A DNA stretch of 64,000 nt. Origin: Roseomonas indoligenes (GTDB lineage Bacteria > Pseudomonadota > Alphaproteobacteria > Acetobacterales > Acetobacteraceae). A program made the position numbers and the translations under genes. The first letter of the stretch is position 1. Every line of letters begins with the position of its first letter. This document shows, piece by piece, positions 52,986-61,308 of the stretch. The notes below the pieces were generated by a model that saw nothing but the letters and a program-made list of their open reading frames with translations, ran no database searches and was not told the origin of the DNA. The stretch covers positions 248,001 to 312,000 of the forward strand of contig NZ_JAGIZA010000004.1 of the NCBI RefSeq assembly GCF_017813365.1, given 5' to 3'.

Positions 52986-53792
52986 ATGGCCATCAACCTC
53001 GCCGGCACCAGCGCCGGCATCGACTTCAGCGGTGCCCCGCGGGTCGCCCTGCCGGACAGCCTTCCCGCCCCGGCGGGGGTCTTCTACCTCGGCGGCGACG
53101 CCGAGAAGTCCTGCATGAACCGGGCATCGCTGAAGGCGGCTGCTGGTGCCGTCGTGGGGACGCCGACCTTCGCGCAGAACTACGCCACCCTCACCGGCAA
53201 CCAGGTGGCGGCCATCAACACGCTGCTGGCAGAGCTGGACGCCATCACCATCGCTGTGGTGGGGCGCGCCAAGTCGGCCAATGTGACGGCGACGGCGGAC
53301 CGGCCGGTGTTCGCCGGCACCTTCGGCTCGGATCCCACCCAGAACATCGCCTCCGCTTTCGGCCTGATGTTCGGGACCAACGGCGTCCCTTCTGGCCAGG
53401 CCGCCCCGCATGCGAGCGCGGGGATGCTCTCCTACAGCGTGACCGGGAACACCACGCCGCCGACGCCCGCCAGCAATGGCTGGCCGACGCCGGACGTGCC
53501 CGACCTGACGACCTGGCGCTTGCTGATCGCCTCCCGGACCCCGGGGGTGGAGGTCCGCACCTGGGACAAGACGGCGAACACCTCGGCCGCCGTCTCCCTC
53601 GTGGGCAAGACTTCGCTGCTGAACCTCACCCGTCGCATCCTGCTCGGGTCGGATTACGGCGGCACGCGCCTGGGCAGCTGCGACGAGGCCGCGGTCTACA
53701 TCTTCCCGGCCTCGTTCACCTCGCCCATGACCGACACCCTGGCGGCCTTTTCCCGCGCTGCCATCGGCGCCCGCGGCGTGAGCGGCTTCTGA
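52986..53792 (+). CDS. Phage structural protein, LamG-like, 268 residues
   Basis: Beta-rich with no membrane span. ALPDSLPAPAGVFYLGGDAEKSCMNRASLKAAAGAVVG and SAAVSLVGKTSLLNLTRRILLGSDYGGTRLGSCDEAAVYIFPASFTSPM recall the concanavalin-like domains that end tail fibre modules; the last segment ILLGSDYGG..DEAAVY is the usual LamG-like closing strand. Probably a receptor-binding accessory of the fibre. The stop overlaps the next gene by 1 base. Confidence 0.55.
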   Translation: MAINLAGTSAGIDFSGAPRVALPDSLPAPAGVFYLGGDAEKSCMNRASLKAAAGAVVGTPTFAQNYATLTGNQVAAINTLLAELDAITIAVVGRAKSANVTATADRPVFAGTFGSDPTQNIASAFGLMFGTNGVPSGQAAPHASAGMLSYSVTGNTTPPTPASNGWPTPDVPDLTTWRLLIASRTPGVEVRTWDKTANTSAAVSLVGKTSLLNLTRRILLGSDYGGTRLGSCDEAAVYIFPASFTSPMTDTLAAFSRAAIGARGVSGF

Positions 53793-54292
53793 TGCCCGCT
53801 CCGAACCCGGGCCCGCGCGCTCCGTCCCCTTGGCTCGCGCCCGGGTTGACCATCCTGAGTCTCGCTATCGGCCTTGGCGCTTGGCTTGTCGCCGAGGGTG
53901 GCTGGCGCGCCACCATGTCCACGCGGATGGACAACCAGGCCGGCGCCGTGGAGCGGCTGGCCGGCTCTCTCACCGAACGCTTGGCAAAGCTGGAGACCGG
54001 CCAGGTGGCAGCCACCCAGGCCGTTCTGGTGGCCCGGGCTGAGGCGCGGACGGACGCGGACCGGATCCTCGGCGAGGTCCGCAGCCTCGATCGAGAGGTG
54101 GTCACCCAGCGCACCCGCCTGGATGCCCACGAGAAGGCCCAGGAAGCGGCGGAGGACCTGCAGAACCGCCGCCTCGAGGCGCTGCGCGACCTAGTGCTCC
54201 GCACGCCTCCCGGGCGGCGGCAGACCGCCGGCAACACGCTGGAGCTGCCTGACGGGATCCTCGTCCCCGTCCAGCTGCCACCCGCGCCCTAG
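53792..54292 (+). CDS. Membrane-anchored coiled-coil protein, possible inner spanin
   Basis: 166 residues: one N-terminal span (about 13-34), then a long helical stretch with heptad character (AVERLAGSLTERLAKLETGQ to RTRLDAHEKAQEAAEDLQNRRLEALRDL) and a Pro-rich end. That layout and its place beside lysis genes fit an i-spanin; no o-spanin lipobox was found nearby, so the assignment is weak. Confidence 0.45.
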   Translation: MPAPNPGPRAPSPWLAPGLTILSLAIGLGAWLVAEGGWRATMSTRMDNQAGAVERLAGSLTERLAKLETGQVAATQAVLVARAEARTDADRILGEVRSLDREVVTQRTRLDAHEKAQEAAEDLQNRRLEALRDLVLRTPPGRRQTAGNTLELPDGILVPVQLPPAP

Positions 54293-54373
54293 CACCCGTC
54301 CAGCAGCCCGAGCCCACCCACCCGCCGGCGCCCGCCGGCGGCGCCGCCGCGCGTCCGCGGCCCGGAGATCTCC

Positions 54374-54874
54374 ATGCTCAGCCTCTTCATCGCCGTCTTC
54401 GGGCAGAAGCTCGTCGCCGGCGCCGCCTCCCTCGTCGCCGCAGGCGTGGTGGGCGCCGGCTTTGCCACCCTGAAGGCGGGCTGGCGCAGCCTCGTCGCCC
54501 GCGGCGAGCAGGCGGATGCCGCCGCCGCCGCCCACGCCGAGGTGGAGAAGAGCACCGCCCTCGCGCGCCTGGCCGACTTCGCCGGCCGGGCGGCCCACAT
54601 GCTGAACCTCGCCGTGCTCGCCTCTCCGGAGGACGCGGCGCGGATCCAGGCCGTGCTGGACGAGCTGCAGGCGGACATGACCGCCGAGGTGCGGGACAGC
54701 CTGGCCAAGGTCGGCGGCGACGCGACCGGCGTGGGCCGCCTCATCACCCGCGCCGCCGCCGCGCAGCTGCCCGCTCGGGCGGCGGCGGCCGCGGCCGCGG
54801 CCGGCGTGGACCCCCAGGCGGCCGTGCAGGCCGCCGCCGGCGCGCTGCTGCGCGTCTCCGGGCTCGCGCGCTGA
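54374..54874 (+). CDS. Putative holin-like membrane protein
   Basis: 166 residues. One or two N-terminal hydrophobic segments (LFIAVFGQKLVAGAASLVAAGVVGAGFATL) precede a helical soluble part. It lies immediately upstream of the endolysin and overlaps it by 1 base, the usual place for a holin, but its 130-residue soluble tail is long for one. Confidence 0.5.
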   Translation: MLSLFIAVFGQKLVAGAASLVAAGVVGAGFATLKAGWRSLVARGEQADAAAAAHAEVEKSTALARLADFAGRAAHMLNLAVLASPEDAARIQAVLDELQADMTAEVRDSLAKVGGDATGVGRLITRAAAAQLPARAAAAAAAAGVDPQAAVQAAAGALLRVSGLAR

Positions 54875-55680
54875 TGGCTGGGCAGGGGACGGGGCTCACT
54901 CCCGGGGACCGCGCCCGGGCCGCCATAGCGCTCGGCGTGGACGTGCCCACCGTGCAGACGGTGCTGACCGTGGAGACCGGCACCGCCGGCGGCTTCCTGG
55001 CCGACGGCCGCCCGCGCATCCTCCTGGAGGCGCACCTCTTCAGCCGGGCGACCAATCGGCGCTGGGACGCGACCCACCCGGGCGTTTCCCAGCAGCCCTG
55101 GCACCGCAAGCTCTACGTGGGCGGTGTGGGGGAATGGGCGCGGCTGGAGGAGGCTGCGGCCCTGGACCGCGCTGCGGCCCTGTCCAGCGCCTCCTGGGGC
55201 CTGCCGCAGATCCTCGGCTCCAATCACCGCGCCTGCGGCTTCGAGGATGTGGAGGCCTTCGTGGCGGCCATGTCGGAGAGCGAGGGGCGGCAGCTGGACG
55301 CCTTCGTCGCGTTCATCATCCACCAGGGCTGGGCGCCGTTGTTGCGCGCACGTGCCTGGGCGGCCTTCGCGGCCCGGTACAACGGGCCCTCGTACAAGGC
55401 CAACGCCTACGACCAGAAGCTTGCCGCGGTCTACGCGGACCTGGCCGGCGCGCCGGCACCGGCGCTGCCCATCGTGGGCATGCTCCGCATCGGCATGGAG
55501 GGCGACGCGGTGCGGCGCCTGCAAGCTGCGCTGAACCGGGCGACGAATCGCCCGGCCATCCTGGTCGACGGCGTCTTCGGCCGGGCGACCGAGGTCGCGG
55601 TGCAGCAGCTCCAGGCCGCGCGCGGCCTGCAGGCGGACGGTGTGGTCGGGCCGATCACGGCCAAGGCGCTGGGCCTGTAG
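54874..55680 (+). CDS. Endolysin: N-acetylmuramidase with peptidoglycan-binding domain
   Basis: 268 residues. N-terminal muramidase domain (about 10-185): VLTVETGTAGGFLADGRPRILLEAHLFSRATNRRWDATHPGVS has the catalytic Glu, followed by AALSSASWGLPQILGSNHRACGF and FIIHQGWAPLLRARAWAAFAARYNGPSY. The C-terminal PG_binding_1 domain starts LRIGMEGDAVRRLQAALN. Cuts the glycan backbone at lysis. Confidence 0.92.
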   Translation: MAGQGTGLTPGDRARAAIALGVDVPTVQTVLTVETGTAGGFLADGRPRILLEAHLFSRATNRRWDATHPGVSQQPWHRKLYVGGVGEWARLEEAAALDRAAALSSASWGLPQILGSNHRACGFEDVEAFVAAMSESEGRQLDAFVAFIIHQGWAPLLRARAWAAFAARYNGPSYKANAYDQKLAAVYADLAGAPAPALPIVGMLRIGMEGDAVRRLQAALNRATNRPAILVDGVFGRATEVAVQQLQAARGLQADGVVGPITAKALGL

Positions 55681-55684
55681 CGGC

Positions 55685-56122
55685 TCAGGCGGCCGCGTCC
55701 ACCTCCAGCACTACCTGGCGGCCCAGCGCCGCCAGGGCGGCCTCCAGCACCTCGAAGCGGCTGCCGTGGGTGGGATCGAGGAGCCGGCGCACCTCCTTCT
55801 CATCCTTCCCCAGCCGACGGCCGAGTTCGCTGTTGCTGATGCCCTGCTCGACCTTCGCCGCGTGCAGCGCGAGCTTCGCTGCGGCCAGCGCTGGCACCGG
55901 CACCAGGCGCCCGCCGTCAACCGCCGACGGCGCCGGCAGAGCGTCTCCTCGATCGACGTAGAAGCTCAGGGCGGCCACGAGCGCGTCCCGCGCCATGTCC
56001 AGGGCTTCGGTCTCGTCATCGCCCTGCGTCAGGGCTTCGGGTACGTCCGGGAAGGAAACGCTGAAACCGCCCTCCTCCTCGGGAGTCAGCAGCGCGGGAT
56101 AGGCGTAGCGCATGGGGGTCAC
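55685..56122 (-). CDS. hicB: HicB-type antitoxin
   Basis: 145 residues: an N-terminal HicB fold (YAYPALLTPEEEGGFSVSFPDVPEALTQGDDETEALDMARDAL) and a C-terminal HTH (SNSELGRRLGKDEKEVRRLLDPTHGSRFEVLEAALAALG) that would bind its own promoter. Neutralises the HicA RNase. It overlaps hicA by 4 bases and is convergent with the endolysin gene, 4 bases away. Confidence 0.92.
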   Translation of the reverse strand: MTPMRYAYPALLTPEEEGGFSVSFPDVPEALTQGDDETEALDMARDALVAALSFYVDRGDALPAPSAVDGGRLVPVPALAAAKLALHAAKVEQGISNSELGRRLGKDEKEVRRLLDPTHGSRFEVLEAALAALGRQVVLEVDAAA

Positions 56123-56334
56123 TCCTCCAGGTCCGCCGGGGTGATCCCCAGCTGCTTCAGGATGGCGCGGTGCAGGCCGGTCTTCAGGTCAACCGCGTGG
56201 CGGGGGACCGTGGTGGAGCGGCCGTTCAGCGTCAGCTTCGTGTGGCGCCCGCCTTCCTTCACCTCGATCGACCAGCCGCGCTTGGTGGCGAGGCGGTTGA
56301 GGCGGCGGAGGAGGTCGGCGGGCTTCATGCGCAC
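56119..56334 (-). CDS. hicA: HicA-type mRNA interferase toxin
   Basis: 71 residues with the double-stranded RNA-binding fold of HicA: MKPADLLRRLNRLATKRGWSIEVKEGGRHTKLTLNGRSTTVPRH, where the His in GGRHTKL is the catalytic residue. The module may stabilise the prophage or respond to infection. A start at 56328 is equally possible. Two direct repeats lie in its promoter. Confidence 0.92.
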   Translation of the reverse strand: MRMKPADLLRRLNRLATKRGWSIEVKEGGRHTKLTLNGRSTTVPRHAVDLKTGLHRAILKQLGITPADLEE

Positions 56335-56346
56335 TGCATCGGGCAG

Positions 56347-56388
56347 ATTTGTCCGAGCGTCAAGCGCATTCGGTCATATTTGTCCGAG
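56347..56388 (-). promoter_or_regulatory. hicAB promoter region with two direct repeats
   Basis: ATTTGTCCGAG occurs at 56347-56357 and 56378-56388, 31 bases apart (about three turns). On the minus strand TTGACG (56363-56358) lies 17 bases from GATGCA, a possible promoter for hicAB that covers the first copy. These are good candidates for HicB operators. The rest of 56389-56609 holds no gene I can support. Confidence 0.5.
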
Positions 56389-56609
56389 TATCGCTTTTTT
56401 CCAGTCCTAGGCACGCGAATCGCCCAGGGCTGGAGTTTTCGACGGGGCCTCGCCAAAATGCGGGCTCTCGGCGATGTCCGCCGCGCCAGCACCGGCGCGG
56501 GGGCCCAGGCGGCTGCAACCGCCCGAGCCGCATGGTTGGTGGCCATGCACGGAAGAATCCGCCCCGCTTCCCCCGGCCGGGGAGGGGGCTAGTAGAACGT
56601 CGAGAGAAC

Positions 56610-57422
56610 ATGGAGTCCACCCTTCTGCCGGCTTCGCCGGCGGCGACGCCCGCCCCTTACCTGGGCGGCAAGCGCAACCTGGCGCGCCGCGTCATAGCCC
56701 GCCTGGGCGCTATCCCGCACACCACCTACGTCGAGCCCTTCATCGGCATGGGCGGGATCTTCCTGCGCCGTCCGTTCCGGGCGAAGGCGGAGGTGATCAA
56801 CGACATCAGCACCGACGTCGCGAACCTCTTCCGAATCCTGCAGCGCCACTACGTGCCGCTGATGGACATGCTCCGCTGGCAGCTCACCAGCCGGGCAGAG
56901 TGGCAGCGGCTGAACGCCGCGAATCCGGACACGCTGACCGATCTCGAGCGCGCTGCTCGCTTCCTCTACCTCCAGCGCTTGGCCTTCGGGGGCAAGGTGA
57001 ATGGCCGCACCTTCGGCGTGGATCCGGCGACGCCTGCACGCTTCGACGTGGCGAAGCTGGCGGGCACCCTCGAGGAGGTGCACGAGCGCCTCTCCGGCGT
57101 CGTCATTGAGCGCCTTCCCTATGCCGAGCTGCTGAAGCGCTACGACCGGCCGGGCACGCTCTTCTATCTCGATCCGCCCTACTGGGGCTGCGAGACGGAC
57201 TATGGGGAGGGTGTCTTCGCCCGCGGCGATTTCGAGCTGCTGGCCGAGGCTCTGGCCGGCTTGAAGGGTCGCTTCCTGCTCTCCCTCAACGACACGCCTG
57301 GCGTGCGCGAGGTCTTCGGGCGCTTCTCGATCGAGGAGGTAGACGTGACCTACAGCGTCGCCCAGCACGTCGGCCGGCGCCCGCCGGCGCGCGAGGTTCT
57401 CATCAGCGGCCTAGCCGCCTGA
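56610..57422 (+). CDS. DNA adenine methylase (Dam family)
   Basis: 270 residues. PYLGGKRNLARRVIARLGAIPH and YVEPFIGMGGIFLRRP form the SAM site; LFYLDPPYWGCETDYG carries the DPPY catalytic motif. FRILQRHYVPLMDMLRWQL is typical of phage Dam-like enzymes. It may protect phage DNA from host restriction. The start at 56610 follows GAGAG; a long open leader upstream overlaps the hic promoter and is not likely coding. A terminator follows 18 bases after the stop. Confidence 0.92.
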   Translation: MESTLLPASPAATPAPYLGGKRNLARRVIARLGAIPHTTYVEPFIGMGGIFLRRPFRAKAEVINDISTDVANLFRILQRHYVPLMDMLRWQLTSRAEWQRLNAANPDTLTDLERAARFLYLQRLAFGGKVNGRTFGVDPATPARFDVAKLAGTLEEVHERLSGVVIERLPYAELLKRYDRPGTLFYLDPPYWGCETDYGEGVFARGDFELLAEALAGLKGRFLLSLNDTPGVREVFGRFSIEEVDVTYSVAQHVGRRPPAREVLISGLAA

Positions 57423-57440
57423 TCAGCTCCGTCAACGTGA

Positions 57441-57477
57441 AGCTGCCTCGGAGGAACTTCCTCCGGGGCGGCTTTTT
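57441..57477 (+). terminator. Intrinsic terminator after the Dam-like gene
   Basis: AGCTGCCTCGGAGGA folds on TCCTCCGGGGCGGCT with a 3-base loop, followed by TTTTT. It marks the end of the rightward late transcript. Confidence 0.85.
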
Positions 57478-57522
57478 GCGTTTCAGGCTGGGCTTCGAGG
57501 CGTAACCCGCGACCAGCCTCAC

Positions 57523-57840
57523 TCACGCTGAGGGTAACTTTAAATCCTCTCGCCGAATCATCTCGATGATGCCGTTGGCCATATGATCAAGAACTACGGC
57601 CTCCACTCCAGGAAAGGCTCCTGGCTGATCGTCTGTGGCGAAGGTCCACATAGGCGTTAGGCGAACACCGTTCTCGTAAACCGCAATGGACCACTCACGC
57701 CTCCCGGGCGTGCTTGCCGGCTCAGCGCGGACAGCAAGCTGTCGGCCTTGATGTTGAAAGTTCCAGTGATTCTCTCGATCAAAGGGCAAGCACTTAACCT
57801 CCGTTGTCGCTGCGCGGATTTCTTCCGTCCGGTCGCTCAT
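57523..57840 (-). CDS. Hypothetical protein, 105 residues
   Basis: No family recognised. Mixed alpha/beta: CLPFDRENHWNFQHQGRQLAVRAEP, REWSIAVYENGVRLTPMWTFAT, then a helix (VEAVVLDHMANGIIEMIRR). The ATG at 57840 overlaps the upstream gene by 4 bases. GC is lower than the late genes. Confidence 0.6.
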   Translation of the reverse strand: MSDRTEEIRAATTEVKCLPFDRENHWNFQHQGRQLAVRAEPASTPGRREWSIAVYENGVRLTPMWTFATDDQPGAFPGVEAVVLDHMANGIIEMIRREDLKLPSA

Positions 57841-58139
57841 CCGCCGGTTCCCGGTCTCGACTGGGAATTCTTGCGTCCAGCACTCCGAAGTACGTCCGCA
57901 TTCTGCGGATCCACCTGCAGGTGGTCTGCCCCGATTGCCTGGTAAAGCGTCCACAGCTCGTTGGCTGCGCGCTGGGCGGTCGCGGCCCACTCGGGGTTCA
58001 GCTTTACGGCGTGATGCTCGCAGAGCTGCCGCTCCACCAGGTCGTGGAGGATCGACGTGGTGTGGAGCGCCTCGTGGCAGCCCAGGGTGCCAGGGGCAAA
58101 CTGGTTGACTAGGTTCAGCCGGTCATCTTCAGCCGACAT
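57837..58139 (-). CDS. Hypothetical protein, 100 residues
   Basis: No family recognised. Helical, with many His residues in the middle (CHEALHTTSILHDLVERQLCEHHAVKLNPEWAATAQRAANELWTLYQAIG), which might bind metal. It forms a two-gene unit with the gene that overlaps its end. The IS element begins about 100 bases upstream. Confidence 0.6.
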   Translation of the reverse strand: MSAEDDRLNLVNQFAPGTLGCHEALHTTSILHDLVERQLCEHHAVKLNPEWAATAQRAANELWTLYQAIGADHLQVDPQNADVLRSAGRKNSQSRPGTGG

Positions 58140-58247
58140 CGCACAATCCTCGCTCCAGCATCGTTCTCGCCAATTCTGGATGCGTGCCGCATGTGAAGCC
58201 GCTCCACAGGGCATGCAGCCCGCACGAGATCAAGGGAACAGCTAGGC

Positions 58248-58727
58248 TCAGGACTCATTCCATGGACGCGGCGGGACTGACTGCACCTCTGGGATATCGC
58301 CGCTCACCACATCGATGATGTGGTTGAGGCAGACGAGGCGGATGTGGATCATCTCGCCAAGAAAGTCGGTCATCTCTCCGTAGATTGTCGCCCTGTGGAG
58401 GTGGTCAAGGTACTCGGACGCCGCGTACCGAATCAGCAGTCGGCCGGATGCGATCCGGTCCGCTTCCCGCAGTACCGTGTAGCTCTCGTTCGTGACGGAG
58501 TAGGCGACGTACCTCGGCCAGATGAGTTGGAAGGCGCGGCTCTGCGTACCGACAACTATGGGGCCGACCGACGTCGCTGTATCCGGAACTTTGCCCGAGC
58601 CCACGACCGCCTCGTCCACGGTGACGCCGAGCCCGTTCTCCCACGGCTCCCAGAGGCGTCGAAGGTAGAGGTAGCGGCAGCTATCGATGTCTGGCGAAAG
58701 CGGGTCGGTCGACAAGCAAGCCTCCAA
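58248..58727 (-). CDS. Passenger gene of the IS element, unknown, 159 residues
   Basis: Family not recognised. The protein is soluble, mixed alpha/beta: CRYLYLRRLWEPWENGLGVTVDEAVVG, then AFQLIWPRYVAYSVTNESYTVLREADRI and a C-terminal helix-strand MIHIRLVCLNHIIDVVSGDIPEV. It begins 28 bases after the transposase stop in the same direction. Its last codons and TGA stop fall inside the inverted repeat, so the end may have been trimmed when the element captured it. Confidence 0.6.
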   Translation of the reverse strand: MEACLSTDPLSPDIDSCRYLYLRRLWEPWENGLGVTVDEAVVGSGKVPDTATSVGPIVVGTQSRAFQLIWPRYVAYSVTNESYTVLREADRIASGRLLIRYAASEYLDHLHRATIYGEMTDFLGEMIHIRLVCLNHIIDVVSGDIPEVQSVPPRPWNES

Positions 58728-58754
58728 ATTGACCGCCCTTTGCCCGGTGTTCCT

Positions 58755-59518
58755 TCAGGGTGGGAGCCAGAATGTGACGATAGATGCAAGGACGACCGCA
58801 GCGAAGAAGGTATGGGCGGAGCGGTCGTAGCGAGTGGCGATGCGACGCCAGTCCTTTGGACGGCCGAACATGATCTCGATGTGGTGGCGCTGCTTGTAGA
58901 GGATCGCGTCGTGCGGGATCGGGATCTTGCGGCTCCGGGTGGAGGGAATGCACGGAGCGGTGCCGCGCGCCTCCAGCGCGGCCCTGAAGCGGCGGCTATC
59001 GTAGCCGCGATCCGCGATGAGATCGTGGGCGGGCGGCAGGCGGGGGAACATGATCGCGGCGCCGCGATGGTCACTCATCTGCCCTTCGGTGAGCAGCAAG
59101 ACGACGGGCCGCCCCTCGTCGTCGCAGGCGGCATGGAACTTCGAGTTCAGGCCGCCCTTGGTGCGGCCGAGGCAGCGGGGAAAAGCCCCCTTTCGAGAAG
59201 GCTGGCCGCAGTGCGATGGACCTTGAGGTGCGTGCTGTCGATCATGATCCGCTTCGGCGTCCCTGCCTTGGCGGCCAGCGCGGCGAAGATGCGGTCGAAT
59301 ACGCCCATACGGCTCCAGCGGACGAAGCGATTGTAGAGCGTTTTGTGAGGTCCGTAGCCGGCAGGGGCGTCCCGCCATTGCAGCCCGCGCCGGATGACGA
59401 AGATAATCCCGCTGATCACTCGCCGGTCGTCCACCCGCGGCACCCCATGCGAGAGCGGGAAGTGCGGCGCGAGGCGGCGCATCTGGGCGATGGACAGCAG
59501 GAAGGGCGGAGTGGACAT
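58755..59518 (-). CDS. IS5-family transposase made by a -1 frameshift (two frames)
   Basis: Frame A starts at 59518 and runs to 59147; frame B is open from within A to the stop at 58755. Together they give a DDE transposase of about 255 residues: FVIRRGLQWRDAPAGYGPHKTLYNRFVRWSRMGVFDRIF, first Asp in IMIDSTHLKVHRTA, then in frame B LGRTKGGLNSKFHAACD, second Asp in LIADRGYDS and Glu in EIMFGRPKDWRRIATRYDR. The frames meet at AAAGGGGGCTTTTCCCC (59177-59193), a typical slippery tract of IS427/IS1031-type elements. Confidence 0.88.
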
Positions 59519-59616
59519 GGCGGGACCTCCGATAGACCCAGAATCACAATGCCGCCCTCCGGCGCAAGCAGATTAATGGGTCCTGAGCCTAGATGCTGCT
59601 CCAGTCCCAATTGGTT

Positions 59617-60105
59617 CTATCGCCGATTCTTGGCGCGCGTCAGTTCTTCAAAGAACGCGACTAGCTTCTCCTCGAGAAAAGCCTTGTTAATCTGATCTAC
59701 CTCAAGCTTCTGCTCCTCCGTGTCGCGGTAACGGCCAGCATTATTGAGGTGCGTCCGCAAGTGGCCTGTACCCATGTGGGAAAACCACTCAATGACCAGA
59801 CTTGGTGAAAGAACCTCGCTCAACCCGGGTCCTGTGCCGGCAGATCTATCAATCAGGATGCCGACGATGTCTTTGCTCGTGTGCTCCGATTTGCTGATCA
59901 CCTGCACTTTCCATGGCTCACCTGACAGGTGAGCGGCGAATCGCTCCAACGTAGGTAAAACAACAGTCGCTCGAAGCTCGCCGTACTTCTTACTTGCCGC
60001 TGCGATTCGCTCTGCCTTAGCTGCCTCCTTTTCAGCGGCTTCCTTTGAGGCCGCCCTATCGGCCGCGAGTGCAGCGTCCATTCGACGCTTTAAATTCTCA
60101 TCCAT
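59617..60105 (-). CDS. Hypothetical protein, 162 residues, coiled-coil N-terminus
   Basis: No family recognised. About 45 residues of Ala/Glu/Lys-rich helix (AADRAASKEAAEKEAAKAERIAAASKKYGEL) precede a compact domain (VVLPTLERFAAHLSGEPWKVQVISKSE to SPSLVIEWFSHM). AAGGGAAAG before the ATG at 60105 sets the start. GC is below the phage mean. It could be the last gene of the LexA-controlled run, though 205 bases separate it from the next upstream gene. Confidence 0.6.
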   Translation of the reverse strand: MDENLKRRMDAALAADRAASKEAAEKEAAKAERIAAASKKYGELRATVVLPTLERFAAHLSGEPWKVQVISKSEHTSKDIVGILIDRSAGTGPGLSEVLSPSLVIEWFSHMGTGHLRTHLNNAGRYRDTEEQKLEVDQINKAFLEEKLVAFFEELTRAKNRR

Positions 60106-60310
60106 GACTTTCCCTTTGAGAATCGCGGTCAGAGCCAGCAGTAAACCATGATCGTCACCATGAAGGCTCCCCGGGGTAGATGTCTCCGGGCCGGTATGTC
60201 GCGGTTCTGGGCGCTGCTGGGCAGGCAGCTCGGCACAATCTCTTCGCATGACGGTGCCCGACCCTGACAGGGCGCTTGGTTGCTTACGATGGGAGGGCGA
60301 CCGGCCGTCG

Positions 60311-60544
60311 CTACCCCCGCCTCCACCTCTGCTCGACCTCAGCACGGTGCTTCATACATGCCCACAGCCCCGGCTCACCGCGCATAAAGTCGCCTCCGAA
60401 GCCGAAGCCCGCGCCGGCCCCGCAAACGGCGCAGAAGTGCTCGAAGGGGTTCATCCGCGTGACGCCGACCCGCGCGGGGTCGGGCTGGTCGTAGGGTGTG
60501 CTGGAAACCGGCTTATAGGGGGGCTGGTAGGTGGGGTCCGACAT
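60311..60544 (-). CDS. Small Cys/His protein, 77 residues, possible zinc binder
   Basis: Pro/Tyr-rich start, then FCAVCGAGAGFGFGGDFMRGEPGLWACMKHR: a C-x2-C pair and a later C-x2-H pair, as in small zinc ribbons. Function unknown. It belongs to the leftward gene run behind the LexA box. Confidence 0.55.
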   Translation of the reverse strand: MSDPTYQPPYKPVSSTPYDQPDPARVGVTRMNPFEHFCAVCGAGAGFGFGGDFMRGEPGLWACMKHRAEVEQRWRRG

Positions 60545-60554
60545 GGTGCAGGTC

Positions 60555-60746
60555 TTACCTGCCCCAGCCCTTCACGCCCACCACGCTCGCCGCGCCCCTT
60601 TGGCCGCAGCCGCCCTGCTCCGTGACGCAGCGCAGCCGCTTGCCGAGCTCGTAGACGCAGAGCCTTGGCGAAATGCCCAGCCGCAGAACCTCATCCACCG
60701 GCAGATCCACGGCCCGGCCGCAGGAGCACCGCACCTCCAGCTTCAT
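60555..60746 (-). CDS. Small zinc-ribbon-like protein, 63 residues
   Basis: MKLEVRCSCGRAVDLPVDEVLRLGISPRLCVYELGKRLRCVTEQGGCGQRG has a C-x-C pair and a second group of cysteines (RLRC...GGCG), a pattern seen in short phage proteins. The ATG at 60746 gives the compact form; the open frame upstream is not coding-like. Confidence 0.6.
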   Translation of the reverse strand: MKLEVRCSCGRAVDLPVDEVLRLGISPRLCVYELGKRLRCVTEQGGCGQRGAASVVGVKGWGR

Positions 60747-60827
60747 GCTGCGGAGGGTAACGAGGCGGGAAACCGGCGTGGGCCGCCCATCCAGGGCGTG
60801 GGATCGGCCGGCACCCATCCAGGCCCG

Positions 60828-61133
60828 CTACCCCACAGTCTCCGGTGGGTCGAAGATGCTGGGCCAGGGATCCGGCTCGGGGCGGCGATTGCGCGACAAC
60901 CAAGCCTCCCGAGGACCGCACATCCAGTCGCCGTGGTCGCGCACCAGGTGGGCGACTATGGCGAGGACGCTCTGCCGGGGGTCCTCCGCGCGGCCGCCGG
61001 CGGCTAGGAAGGCCGCCTCTGCCGCCTCAACGCAGGGGAGGGGGTCCTTTCCTTCCCCGGCCGCCGCGCGCCAGGCGCGGCCAACGGTGCGCATCGTCTC
61101 CGCGGGCCAGGACTGGTCGGGGTCGAGCGTCAC
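60828..61133 (-). CDS. Hypothetical protein, 101 residues
   Basis: No family recognised. Helical first two thirds (ETMRTVGRAWRAAAGEGKDPLPCVEAAEAAFLAAGG; ARQSVLAIVAHLVRDHGDWM) and a Trp/Pro-rich end. Starts inside the stop of the upstream gene (4-base overlap). Confidence 0.6.
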   Translation of the reverse strand: MTLDPDQSWPAETMRTVGRAWRAAAGEGKDPLPCVEAAEAAFLAAGGRAEDPRQSVLAIVAHLVRDHGDWMCGPREAWLSRNRRPEPDPWPSIFDPPETVG

Positions 61134-61303
61134 AGCCGCTTCTCCGTCCGGCGCCCGGCGCCAGTCATCTCCACCACGGCGCGGGCATGGGCGATCAGCA
61201 CCTTCCGCTCGTCCGCGCCCACGCTGTCCCAGATGCGGGTCAGTTCCTCCCGATCTCGGTCAGCTCGGAGAGGTGGAGGAGGGGAGGGGCGAAGCGTCAG
61301 CAT
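61130..61303 (-). CDS. Small protein directly behind the LexA box, 57 residues
   Basis: No family recognised. RDREELTRIWDSVGADERKVLIAHARAVVEM is a helical segment of the kind found at the end of some XRE-family regulators. The ATG at 61303 begins 5 bases after the LexA box, so LexA would block it directly. First gene of the leftward run near attR. Confidence 0.55.
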   Translation of the reverse strand: MLTLRPSPPPPLRADRDREELTRIWDSVGADERKVLIAHARAVVEMTGAGRRTEKRL

Positions 61304-61308
61304 GACGA

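Larger units (their letters stand above)
58246..59588 (-). mobile_element. IS5-family element with apparent passenger gene, 1,343 bp
   Basis: Ends GCTCAGGACTCATT (58246-58259) and AATGGGTCCTGAGC (59575-59588) are inverted repeats with one mismatch in 14. CTAG flanks both ends (58242-58245 and 59589-59592) and fits a 4-bp target duplication. Inside are a frameshifted IS5-type transposase and, between its stop and the left end, a separate 159-codon gene. No second copy of the end sequence lies next to the transposase stop, so the passenger seems to be within the element. Confidence 0.75.

Noticed and set aside
50021-53020. 999-codon open frame on the minus strand
   Set aside because: Shadow of the tail fibre gene; composition is not protein-like and no ribosome site or neighbours support it.
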